Shown piece after piece: positions 16,735 through 25,000 of a stretch of 64,000 bases of DNA. Position numbers and translations under genes: made by a program. The stretch is taken from assembly GCA_900318245.1 (NCBI GenBank), contig ONJT01000003.1, positions 37,667 through 101,666 on the forward strand. The letters are read 5' to 3'. The notes under the pieces are model-generated. The model worked only from the letters and a program-made list of their open reading frames with translations, did no database searches and was not told the DNA's origin. Every line of letters begins with the position of its first letter. The stretch's first letter is position 1. Source of the stretch: an uncultured Bacteroidales bacterium. GTDB lineage: Bacteria > Bacteroidota > Bacteroidia > Bacteroidales > Paludibacteraceae.

Positions 16735-17746
16735 TTGTGTCTGTTTCCAACTCAACTTCGAGGTTCTTTCCTTCCAATCGTTAGTTATTAGTTATATCTT
16801 CGTTCGTTATTCGTTAGATATTCAGCTACCCACAGACTACTGTCACCTGCCCCATTCAACGCAAAAATTGGCTTTGCACTTTTTGCACTTTCTGCATTTT
16901 TTTGCGAAAAATGTCGTGTCGCTTTGTCGCTTTGTCGCTTTCTTTTTTTTTGTGCGTGAGACTGTTGAAACTTTGAGACTTTCGCACATATCTCTCTCAT
17001 TTACAAGCCCTTACAAAGTCTCATCAAAGTTTCAAAGTTTCAAAGTTCCATCTTTTTTCTTCTTTTCAATAGCGACATAGCGACATTATTTATGTTCGTT
17101 TCTCGGTCTTGTGTCGGTCTTCTCCCGCTCTTCGGTCGGTGGCACCTTGTTCCTTTTTTGACATCATGAATCCATAAATAAAAAAGCGACAATTCACTTT
17201 CGGAATAATCGCTTTCACAATCAGCCAGTTGGTAAATCGCATTTTTCGATTATTCCTTATGGAATCACTATGTCAAAGATCTCTTGCTTATTGGCTATTA
17301 CGGATGATAGTATTTGCATTTGCGGAAATAATGCCCAAAATAAACGGTCTTTTAATTTGAGCCTATCTCTCATCCTTTCGCTCTTGCCCATAAATTATCT
17401 TTTTTTCGCGTATATATGTGCGATTGCGAGATTACAAAACAGCCCATTCGACTGCAAAATTACACAAAAGTTTCGATATATACAAATATATTTTGTATAT
17501 TTCTATCAAAAAAGTGATTTTCATCAATTATTCCACAAAATACACCATATTCGTCAATTTTTCCACATTTGCATGGCTCAAATTAAAGGACCGTTTTGTT
17601 TATACCAGCAATTGGGTATAAATCCGTAGATTAACGTGGGAGGAAGGTAGCCAGCCGACGGTCGTGCATACCAAGGAAAACACAAAAAATGAACGTTAAA
17701 GGAGACGAAACGATCTTTGAAGTATAGATATATGCGAAATTAGCAG
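16735..17746. other. About 1 kb without a convincing gene; microrepeats and one more 15-bp repeat
   Basis: The open frames here have no family resemblance and poor composition. What is visible is short tandem repetition (TTTTTGCAC, TTTGTCGC and AGTTTCAA units between 16870 and 17045), a further AAAAAAGGAACAAGG at 17146-17160 and AT-rich DNA to 17600. A short purine-rich stretch (GTGGGAGGAAGGTAGC near 17636) and a 12-codon frame at 17688 precede the invertase promoter. Confidence 0.5.
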
Positions 17747-17754
17747 TACCTTTG
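17747..17754 (+). promoter_or_regulatory. TACCTTTG -7 box before the invertase
   Basis: TACCTTTG lies 10 bases before ATG 17765, so the transcript would have almost no leader. No TTTG stands at the usual 20-base distance; the nearest is 27 bases upstream at 17716. It is therefore a weaker or regulated promoter call. Confidence 0.5.
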
Positions 17755-17764
17755 CGGAAAAAAT

Positions 17765-18373
17765 ATGAGGAGGTATGGTTATATTCGCGTGAGTAGCGAC
17801 AAACAAACAGTTGAGAACCAGCGGTTTGAGATCAATCAGTTTTGCCAACAGGAAGGATTGACTATTGACGGATGGATTGAAGAGACGGTTTCCGGCACCA
17901 GGACTTACACCCAGCGCCGGCTTGGAGAGTTGATACAACAGACAGGCGAAGGAGATATCATCATCTGCAGCGAGTTAAGCCGGCTGGGGCGCAACCTGTA
18001 TATGATTATGGAGATTCTCAGCAAGTGCATGAGTCGCGGCTGTCACGTATGGACCATCAAAGACGGCTATCGCCTGGGAGATGACATCCAGTCGAAAGTG
18101 CTGGCTTTTGCCTTTGGTCTCTCGGCAGAGATAGAGCGTAACCTCATCAGTCAACGAACCAAAGAGGCGTTAGCCCGCATGAAGGCGGAAGGCAAGCATC
18201 TCGGTCGTCCGGAAGGCAGAAAGACTTGCAAGAAAGCGCTCGCGCTCTATCCGCACGAAGCGTTTATTCTGCAAGAACTGGAACAGGGCACGCCTATACG
18301 GGAGATAGCCCGGAAGCTGCATTGCAGCCGCAACACGGTGAGTAACTACATTCAAGCGTATCTGAAAGAGTGA
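17765..18373 (+). CDS. Serine recombinase, Mpi-like DNA invertase
   Basis: This 202-aa protein has the small-invertase layout. The catalytic domain starts GYIRVSSDKQ with Ser10 as nucleophile. The ICSELSRLGRN block gives Arg73 and Arg76, and the long dimer helix contains FGLSAEIERNLISQRT (117-132). A C-terminal helix-turn-helix follows (TPIREIARKL-SRNTVSNYI, about 176-196). The wording VENQRFEI, MIMEIL, WTIKDGYRLGDDIQSKVLAF is that of the Bacteroides Mpi family. In B. fragilis, Mpi flips the promoters of capsule loci and other regions between inverted repeats. That makes it a candidate to act on the inverted elements bracketing this island, but its target cannot be read from the sequence. The final codons and stop fall at the start of a GTGAAAG microrepeat (18366-18405). 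Confidence 0.9.
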   Translation: MRRYGYIRVSSDKQTVENQRFEINQFCQQEGLTIDGWIEETVSGTRTYTQRRLGELIQQTGEGDIIICSELSRLGRNLYMIMEILSKCMSRGCHVWTIKDGYRLGDDIQSKVLAFAFGLSAEIERNLISQRTKEALARMKAEGKHLGRPEGRKTCKKALALYPHEAFILQELEQGTPIREIARKLHCSRNTVSNYIQAYLKE

Positions 18374-18642
18374 AAGGTGAAAGGGCGAAGGGTGAAAGAG
18401 TGAAAGAGCTCACACAATGATGTGCGAGAAGAGAAAGACGGGAAAAGAGAAGCGAATTGGCAAGGCATTGCCTCTAACTTGCCTCTGAATTGCCTCCGAT
18501 ATCTATTTTGTAAAGAGCATGTATTGAACAAGTTACAAATCATTGGAATTGGGGACATTTGATGGTAAGCAAAAATATTAAAAAGTATAGTTATCTCTCG
18601 AGAATGGACCGAGAATAGATCGGAAAAACATATAACCGTGAT
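18374..18642. other. Gene-free stretch with microrepeats after the invertase
   Basis: This stretch starts with GTGAAAG-like units (18370-18405), then TTGCCTC(T) units about 11 bases apart (18465-18495). No open frame resembles a known protein. With the relic described next it makes a ~570-base gap before the RhuM-like gene. Confidence 0.5.
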
Positions 18643-18782
18643 GCCGACACGATAAAAAAGGGCGAAAGTGCCAAGTAAAAAAATAGTCAAATATATAATA
18701 AGTAAAAGTGCGCACGGAAGAGTGCAAAAAAAAGATGGCAGAAGAAAAGAAAAATGATGATTGCTTAGTGTACTGCGTATAG
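18643..18782 (+). pseudogene. Two decayed leader copies and a 15-codon remnant starting MAEEKKN
   Basis: GCCGACACGATAAAAAAGGGC (bases 18643-18663) repeats the leader core with a possible GCC/GGC stem but has no gene behind it. At 18712-18725 GCAC-GGAAGA-GTGC is a second hairpin, followed by AAAAAAAAG and ATG 18735. The frame reads MAEEKKNDDCLVYCV and stops at 18782. Its first seven residues equal those of the membrane protein at 19862. I read this as remains of earlier genes that used the same leader. Confidence 0.5.
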
Positions 18783-18904
18783 AGATGGTGGTCCAATAGA
18801 GACATTTATAAATAAATTTAACATGACTCATCGAACCAACCATCGACTCAAAAGAGTCCAATCAATCATCTCAAAATGAACAAAAATACCAAAAATATAT
18901 AATA

Positions 18905-18930
18905 GTTGTGCCCTACACAGATGAGGGGGA
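18905..18930 (+). promoter_or_regulatory. Leader element with ACACAGAT core (copy B)
   Basis: GTTGTGCCCTACACAGATGA followed by GGGGG ends 11 bases before ATG 18941, with CCC/GGG able to pair. It matches copy A on the other strand over the whole block, including the preceding AATAGTTGTG. Confidence 0.75.
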
Positions 18931-18940
18931 AAGATAGAAG

Positions 18941-19810
18941 ATGGCAGAAGAGATGCAAACATATGGTCAAACAAACGAATCTGTAGTTATATACCAAAGC
19001 GCGGATAACGCGGTTCGTTTGGATGTGCAACTCGCCGAAGAAACGGTTTGGTTGAGCCAAAAGCAGATGGCACAATTGTTCGACACTACTCCACAGAACA
19101 TCACTCTGCATATAGGTAATGTTTATAAAGAGCAGGAACTAACTCAATCAGCAACATGTAAGGATTTCTTACAAGTTCAAATCGAGGGAGGAAAAGAGAA
19201 ACGTCGTTTAACCAAGTTCTATAACTTGGATGTGATTATCTCTGTAGGCTACCGAGTAAAGAGTAAAAGAGGTACCCAATTCCGCCAATGGGCGACAAAG
19301 GTGCTTAATCAATATATACGCCAGGGCTATGCGGTAAGCAATCGATTCGAGAAATTGGAGCAACGGATGACAAACGTAGAGAATCAAATCGAATCTTTTG
19401 TGCATGCTGCACTTCCTCCCAAAGAGGGAATCTTTGCGGACGGACAAATATATGATGCATATGAGTTTATTGAGCGTTTGATTAAGTCCGCAAAGAAATC
19501 GATTTTGCTGATAGACAATTACGTAGATGAGTCGGTATTGACAATGCTGAGCGGAAAAAACAAAGGAGTACAAGTGGATATTTATACCAAAGAGTTGTCG
19601 AATGCGCTGTTACTGGCACAAGACAAGTTTAACAGCCAATACGGAAACTTATCTCTCCATCAAACGAACCGCGTGCATGATCGGTTTATGATTATTGACA
19701 ACCAAACGATTTATCTCATCGGAGCATCATTAAAAGATGCGGGCAAACGGCTCTTTGCCTTCACCAAGATGAGCGCCACGCATATTGAGGAGCTAAAGAA
19801 ACTATTGTAA
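18941..19810 (+). CDS. RhuM-family protein with C-terminal PLD-like domain
   Basis: The protein is 289 aa. The N-terminal part (about 15-135) is the virulence-RhuM family: SVVIYQSADNAVRLDV, ETVWLSQKQMAQLFDTT, a helix-turn-helix-like segment, and YNLDVIISVGYRVKSKRGT with FRQWATKVL. The C-terminal part (about 165-289) has DAYEFIERLIKSAKKSILLI, DNYVDESVL (192-200) and VHDRFMIID (245-253). This resembles a single phospholipase-D-like half-site in which the usual HxK has become HxR. The family is common in mobile and defence islands and its biochemical role is not established; a DNA-binding regulator with a nuclease-like tail is one reading. It is preceded by leader copy B and is first in the plus-strand run B-C-D. 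Confidence 0.8.
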   Translation: MAEEMQTYGQTNESVVIYQSADNAVRLDVQLAEETVWLSQKQMAQLFDTTPQNITLHIGNVYKEQELTQSATCKDFLQVQIEGGKEKRRLTKFYNLDVIISVGYRVKSKRGTQFRQWATKVLNQYIRQGYAVSNRFEKLEQRMTNVENQIESFVHAALPPKEGIFADGQIYDAYEFIERLIKSAKKSILLIDNYVDESVLTMLSGKNKGVQVDIYTKELSNALLLAQDKFNSQYGNLSLHQTNRVHDRFMIIDNQTIYLIGASLKDAGKRLFAFTKMSATHIEELKKLL

Positions 19811-19832
19811 AAACTAATATCAAAAAAGTTGC

Positions 19833-19851
19833 GCCCGACACGAATGAGGGT
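19833..19851 (+). promoter_or_regulatory. Leader element with ACACGAAT core (copy C)
   Basis: GCCC-GACACGAATGA-GGGT can form a four-pair stem (one G-T). It begins 22 bases after the RhuM gene stop and ends 10 bases before ATG 19862, followed by AAAAAAGATT as in copy E. Confidence 0.7.
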
Positions 19852-19861
19852 AAAAAAGATT

Positions 19862-20515
19862 ATGGCAGAAGAAAAGAAAAATATAAATAATATGGAAAAC
19901 GAAATGACATTTGAAGAGCGGCAGTATCAACGGTTGATCAATGCTAGGAACTTCCACTATGAGAACTTTAATAAGTGGTCGTTGTATTTCTATGCCATTA
20001 TAGCGGCATTGTTCGCAGGTTATTATAGCTTGCGCGGACAAAATCAGCCCATTGATGAAATTATAAAATGGAGCATCCTTATTCTTGGCTATATAGTTAG
20101 CATGTGTTGCTATTTGTCTGGAAAAGGATACTACTACTGGGAAATTAATTGGATTAAGCTCATTATGCATTATGAGAAACAAGTTTTGCCTCTAAAGAAA
20201 GAGGAAAGTGTATATTCGATTTTTGCTAACGAGAAAGGGTTGAGTAACTATTGGCGCATTATAAAAGGAGCTAATATCTCATCCTCAAAATTATCATTAA
20301 TCGTGTCATTCTCTATTACATGCGCGTGGGCAATTATGATTGCTCTGCAATTTGTACCAGAAAAATGTTGTTGCTGCTGTCGTGCTCTCGCTATAATAGG
20401 AGTACTTGTAGCAACTTGGCTTTTATCAGCATTAGTCGGAAAGTGGCTTCATAGTGATTTGAAAAATCATGATGATTTGGAGCTTCCTTTAAAGGAAGAA
20501 AGAAAAAATATTTAA
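19862..20515 (+). CDS. Four-helix membrane protein, RipA-like (tentative)
   Basis: This is a 217-aa protein starting at ATG 19862; an earlier in-frame TTG would translate the leader. The N-terminal ~40 residues are polar and acidic (MAEEKKNINNMENEM), followed by YQRLINARNFHYENFNKWS. Hydrophobic helices lie near 41-56, 70-86, 146-164 and 184-202. An unusual run of five cysteines (169-173) sits in the loop before the last helix, and the C-terminus is charged. The FHYENFNKW segment and overall size recall proteins annotated as RipA-family octameric inner-membrane proteins, but this is from memory and tentative. The setting between a RhuM protein and a PIN nuclease, under the same leader, suggests an accessory or defence role. 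Confidence 0.6.
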   Translation: MAEEKKNINNMENEMTFEERQYQRLINARNFHYENFNKWSLYFYAIIAALFAGYYSLRGQNQPIDEIIKWSILILGYIVSMCCYLSGKGYYYWEINWIKLIMHYEKQVLPLKKEESVYSIFANEKGLSNYWRIIKGANISSSKLSLIVSFSITCAWAIMIALQFVPEKCCCCCRALAIIGVLVATWLLSALVGKWLHSDLKNHDDLELPLKEERKNI

Positions 20516-20533
20516 TTTAACCTTAAAAGTGAG

Positions 20534-20552
20534 GCCTGACACGAATACAGGC
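20534..20552 (+). promoter_or_regulatory. Leader element with ACACGAAT core (copy D), best hairpin
   Basis: GCCT-GACACGAATAC-AGGC forms a perfect four-pair stem. Copies A-C have CCC/GGG at this place, so both sides changed together. It sits 18 bases after the preceding stop and 10 bases before ATG 20563. Confidence 0.7.
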
Positions 20553-20562
20553 GGGATGTGCT

Positions 20563-21522
20563 ATGATTGCAACAATTTTTGACACTAATGCTTACCTGAA
20601 TATGGTAAGCCAAAAAGATTTTGAAGATGTGCGGGTTTTCGTACAACAACTTAAAGATGCTGAGTCAGCGCAGGGATACATGGCATATATATATCCTACT
20701 GTAGCGCAAGAATTACTCTCTCATCTTCTTGATAGACAACCTATTTGTAAACCCCAGTATAGCTATACGAAAGCATGTATGGCAATATATGCTCATTGTT
20801 CCGACAAAAAACAAAACAACTTTCGCATGGCACCTTTACATGAACTACATATTGCTCATGCTTATTGGGGAATAGATGTTAAACCATACATAGAGACTCA
20901 AACATCATTTTGTAATTTGTTGTTTGAAATAGAACAACAACCGAATTGTAGAACAGTTGCTAAATACAAAAAACAACTAAAGCAAATTAAGGATTTTACA
21001 CATGAAGCTGAAAGGGAATATGTTGCTAAAATTGAAGAAATTAAAGAAACAATATTAACGCAACACCCTCAATATAAAGATTGGGCATCTTTCTTGGCTG
21101 ATCCAAAGAATCGGAATAAAGTCACAGGTTATGTCAGTAGCCCACAGTTAAAAAAACTTCTGGCCTCTGCTATGATTTATGCCGTGGCATTAGATTTACA
21201 TAAAAAAGGTTACCCATTACCGAATGAACAGCAAATAGAGCAAGCCGTAAACATATATTTACAGGATTGCGCAGCGTCGCTAGAATTACAGCAGATGCTA
21301 TTTAGTCACTGGGATGATCCGAATTTTGATTTTGGGCGTCCAGATCGAGTAAACACAATTTGGGACTTAAAGATTTTGAGTAGCGTTGGGCATAAGTTAA
21401 ATAATCAGGATGAGATATTATTAGTCACGAGTGATAAAAAGATGATTGAAGCAGCTCAACGTACAATGCCTACAGGTAAAATTTGTACATATACGGATTA
21501 TTTATCAAAGTTAGGACTTTAA
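20563..21522 (+). CDS. PIN-domain nuclease-like protein, long form
   Basis: This 319-aa protein opens MIATIFDTNAYLNMV, the typical first strand of a PIN domain with Asp7. YPTVAQELLSHLLD supplies the next acidic position. The C-terminal DLKILSSVGHKL and ILLVTSDKKMIEAAQRTM give the remaining acidic residues of a metal-dependent RNase site. PIN toxins are usually ~130 aa; here a ~170-residue helical, charged insertion (about 125-270) separates the two halves of the fold, so it is not a standard VapC, and no VapB-type antitoxin is adjacent. It is last in the B-C-D run and is followed by a strong hairpin. The most likely role is RNA cleavage in a defence or stress response; the domain call is good and the role is inferred. 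Confidence 0.75.
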   Translation: MIATIFDTNAYLNMVSQKDFEDVRVFVQQLKDAESAQGYMAYIYPTVAQELLSHLLDRQPICKPQYSYTKACMAIYAHCSDKKQNNFRMAPLHELHIAHAYWGIDVKPYIETQTSFCNLLFEIEQQPNCRTVAKYKKQLKQIKDFTHEAEREYVAKIEEIKETILTQHPQYKDWASFLADPKNRNKVTGYVSSPQLKKLLASAMIYAVALDLHKKGYPLPNEQQIEQAVNIYLQDCAASLELQQMLFSHWDDPNFDFGRPDRVNTIWDLKILSSVGHKLNNQDEILLVTSDKKMIEAAQRTMPTGKICTYTDYLSKLGL

Positions 21523-21538
21523 TAACATCCTTTTCGAT

Positions 21539-21562
21539 CAAGGGATATTGGTTTATCCCTTG
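21539..21562 (+). terminator. Stem-loop after the PIN gene
   Basis: CAAGGGATA-TTGGTT-TATCCCTTG is a perfect 9-bp stem 16 bases after the stop at 21522. No long T-run follows, so it may rather protect the 3' end or terminate weakly. Confidence 0.6.
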
Positions 21563-21576
21563 GTCACAAAATACAA

Positions 21577-21608
21577 TATCGCGCATACACGTGCGTACAT
21601 TATAAATA
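21577..21608 (+). promoter_or_regulatory. Inner right copy of palindrome + ATAAATA element
   Basis: TATCGCGCATACACGTGCGT followed by ATAAATA 25 bases from its start mirrors, in opposite orientation, the element at 13428-13465. The palindromic core is CACGTG. It points out of the island, towards the plus-strand giant operon. Confidence 0.5.
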
Positions 21609-21619
21609 GTATATAATAC

Positions 21620-22026
21620 AAAATACAATGAAAACGAAAACTTAGCACTGTTTCGACCTTGTGGAAAAACGCTAAATGTATTGGGAAGTTGTGCTATCCT
21701 CTAATAAAAAGGGTAATGATTTTAATTATGATGATTATGATAGCAATATACAACATAAATTCTAATCTGAATATGATTAGTGGCAAGATGATAGAAATTA
21801 CGCAAGTGATTAACAAGGGTATTTCAGAGATGAAACCAATATTAACGGAGAATTGGCGTGGCGTGCGTATGGGGAATAACGGCACATTTCGACAATCCAA
21901 TTTAGCGAATACCACTCGGCAAGGTGATATGCACGCTCCCTACAAGGGATGCCAATTCTCCACCATATAGTGCAAGGCGAAACACTATAAAAATCGTCAG
22001 GGTAGAGCGCGGTGAAACGCCATCTG
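21620..22026. other. Gap before the plus-strand giant operon, no convincing gene
   Basis: Frames of 70-100 codons exist on both strands, but their composition is poor and they lack family resemblance. Nothing here matches the corresponding left-side gap at 13199-13427 apart from the bordering elements. Confidence 0.4.
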
Positions 22027-22082
22027 CTCACAAAATATAACAACACACACGCGTGTGTAGATATAAATAAGGAATAATATAA
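22027..22082 (+). promoter_or_regulatory. Outer right copy of inverted upstream element
   Basis: These 56 bases are nearly identical to the reverse complement of 13141-13198. They contain ACACACGCGTGTGT (a 14-bp palindrome) and TAGATATAAATAAGGAATAA. The element ends 13 bases before ATG 22096. No TAnnTTTG box is present. Confidence 0.75.
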
Positions 22083-22095
22083 AAATCAAAATAAC

Positions 22096-25000
22096 ATGAA
22101 AAATTTATTTACTTATTTGAAGACTTTGTGGGGGGCGTGGGGAAACCTACAGAGTAAGGACGTAAGACATGACCGTCGGTTGACCGTCGGCTCACCGTCG
22201 GGATTGGACGCAAAATGGAAGCAAAATCCATTCATGCGTTTTGCAGTAGTGTTAACCTTAATCTTCACCATCGGCATCGGAAATGTGTGGGGAGCAGCGG
22301 ATTACATTATTCCAAAATTATATTTGTCCTCAAAAAACACAGTATCTGGTGGTACGGGATGGAATTTTACAAGTGCGGCGGCAAATAATGCCAAGACTGA
22401 TTATTGGAAAATGGTCAGTAGTAGTTCTGTAGTCACATCTCCGGCTTTTGATATTTCTGGTTACACTAGTGTTACCATATCAATCAAATGGGGAAGTTAT
22501 AACACATTTAATGCAACAAAATGTAATGCAACAGTTAAAATTTCAACCGCAGCGGGTACGTGGACTACCTTAGGGACAACCGGCTTAACGGGTGCTAATA
22601 CGAGCGGCAAAGTATGTACTTTCGAAAATGTAGAAGAGTCATCCTCCTATTCAAGTGCTCAAATCCAGATTTCCACTCCAAGTGCAGGTGATGATGTCGG
22701 AGGTCGGTTGTATTATGTAGAAATCAAAGGAGAAGCCGCCGGTTCTTGTGATGCTTCGCCTACGGTTGGTAATGCTGCCTACAATGGCGCACTTGTATAT
22801 TCCACGACGCCTATGACAGTTCCTATTACTTGTCCATCCATAGGTGCCGGATCAAGTTGCGAAATTAAAGATTACGGTTTTGTGTGGAAAGCAGGTGGTA
22901 ATCCTACTATCTCGAACAACAAGACACAAATAGGTACAGATAACCACTCAACAGCATTTAACGGCAATATTTCCGGTACGTTTGCCGCAGGAACGACTTA
23001 TTATGTCAAAGCATATGCGATAAACAACGGAGACAACACCATACTAAGTTCAAGTGCCTATAGTTTTACACCTCGCAGCATAACTTTTAACTCCAACGGA
23101 GGAAGTTCCGTAAGCACCATTTTGGTTATTAGTGGCAAAGCAGCCAGTCAACCGGCAGATCCGACAAAGGATGGTTACATCTTTGGCGGTTGGTACACAG
23201 ATTCCGGGCTTGGTACTGCAGTTAATTGGTCTTCTACTATAACCTCAAACAAAACATATTATGCTAAATGGATAGCTGAACCAACGATTACAATCAGCGA
23301 AACTTCGCGTGCTTTCGGTGACCGAAAAGTGAATGGTGGACCTTACACAATGACCTTTAATGTCAGCGGTGCTAATTTAACAAATAATATAAGTTTGTCG
23401 ATAAGTGGTACAAATGCAGGAATGTTTTCTGTAACACCAAGTTCGCTTACTCAATCGGCAGGTTCTGTTTCTTCGACCGAGATAACTGTTTCCTACTCGC
23501 CGACAAGTGCAGGTTCACATAGTGCCACAATCAATATAACCAGTAGCGGTGCAACGAGCAAGACGGTTGCTTTGAGCGGTACCGGTAAATGGGAAGTAAC
23601 CTGGAGCAATAACGGTGCAACGTCAACCACGTTGGTGGAGAATAGTACAAAACCGACATTCCCGAGCACGCCGAGCAGTTGCGACGCCACCAGTACAACA
23701 TTCATTGGTTGGGCGACGGCTGAATGGGATGGCAAGATTGCGAGCCTCGCGGGCAAAACGGTTCATACCTCCAACAGTACAATGTCCAACATCACTGCCA
23801 ACGGAACTACATTCTATGCAGTGTTTGCAAAACAAAGTGGAAGCGGGGATCCGACTTGGGTTCAAACTACAAGTGTAGCAGTGGATGATGTGGTTGTGAT
23901 AGCTGAGATTGATCATGTTGCAGATGGTAAAACCGGAAAAGAATTAGCTGGATGGGGAGGTTCAACTTATGGAACAGGAGCTGATTATAAGACCAATCCT
24001 GCTGGTACTATAACATGGACTGTTGTGACTGGTTATAACAGTACTGGTGTTGCTTTCAAAAATAGTAGTAATAAATATTTGTATTGGAGCAGTAGTAATA
24101 GTTTGGATGTCAATAGCACACTTTCCGCAAATAGTTCTTGGAGTGTATCAACAGAAAGTTCCAGAGCTAAAATTCAAAATAATTCTACAACTACTCGCGT
24201 TATATGTTGGAATGAAGCGAATCCCCGATTTGCTGCATATGATAGCAAGAGCCATGGAGATGCAACGTCTTCAGGTGCGTCTACTAAATTCTACTATCCA
24301 GTATTTTATAAGCAGACACCAGGTTATACCTATTCCGATTATTTGACTACTTGCTGCACCGCACTTGGTTCAATTAATGGGTCGATTACGTTGACCAATG
24401 ACGGTTGCGGGGCTGGAGAGTTGAAAGCTACGTGGAAGATGACCGCCACAACGGGTATCGCTTCGCAGACCTTAAAGGTTTATGACGAAAATCTGGATGA
24501 GGTAATAGCAAAACGAATTACCGATATTACTGCTTCAACCTCTAACCAGACAAAGACCATTTCCGGTTTAAATCCCTGTAAAGAATACTATGTTACTATA
24601 GAAAATGTTAGTAGCGGTGGCGAGTATTGTGCACCTGGTGACCCGTGGGAATCTGATGTTGTAACAACTCTTGGCTATACGTTAAGTGTTACAAAATCTA
24701 ATTGTTCGATAACTTCGGGTTCAGAACCTGCACGAATCTGCAATAATGTGTCAGTAACTTATGCGGCAGCGACAGGTTATGCGTTGCCGACTTCCATAAC
24801 TGTTACTAACGCTGGAGCACAGAATACCGGTTGGACATGGAATAGCGGTACAGGCGTATTGACGATTAACAAAGCCAATGTGACCGGTAATGTGGAAGTT
24901 ACAATTACCCCGACTAGTGTACCACCTGTCATTGGCACAAATCCGGCAGATGCGAGTTACTATGTAGGAGACGCTCCTACGGCTTTGTCGGTAACCGCTA

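Noticed and set aside
17270-17629. 119-codon plus-strand frame before the invertase
   Set aside because: Phe/Ile/Cys-rich translation of AT-rich DNA; no motif, no promoter.
17765-18373. Invertase as transposon resolvase
   Set aside because: No transposase, res-like tandem sites or terminal repeats were seen nearby; wording and size fit the Mpi invertase group better.
15322-20552. Leader-gene units as integron cassettes with attC sites
   Set aside because: Copies lie before the start codon instead of after the stop, do not show the RYYYAAC/GTTRRRY boxes, and no tyrosine integrase is present. Cassette-like exchange by another route stays open.
21659-21970. 103-codon plus-strand frame in the gap before the giant operon
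   Set aside because: No family resemblance, no clear ribosome site and an overlapping frame on the other strand of similar length.
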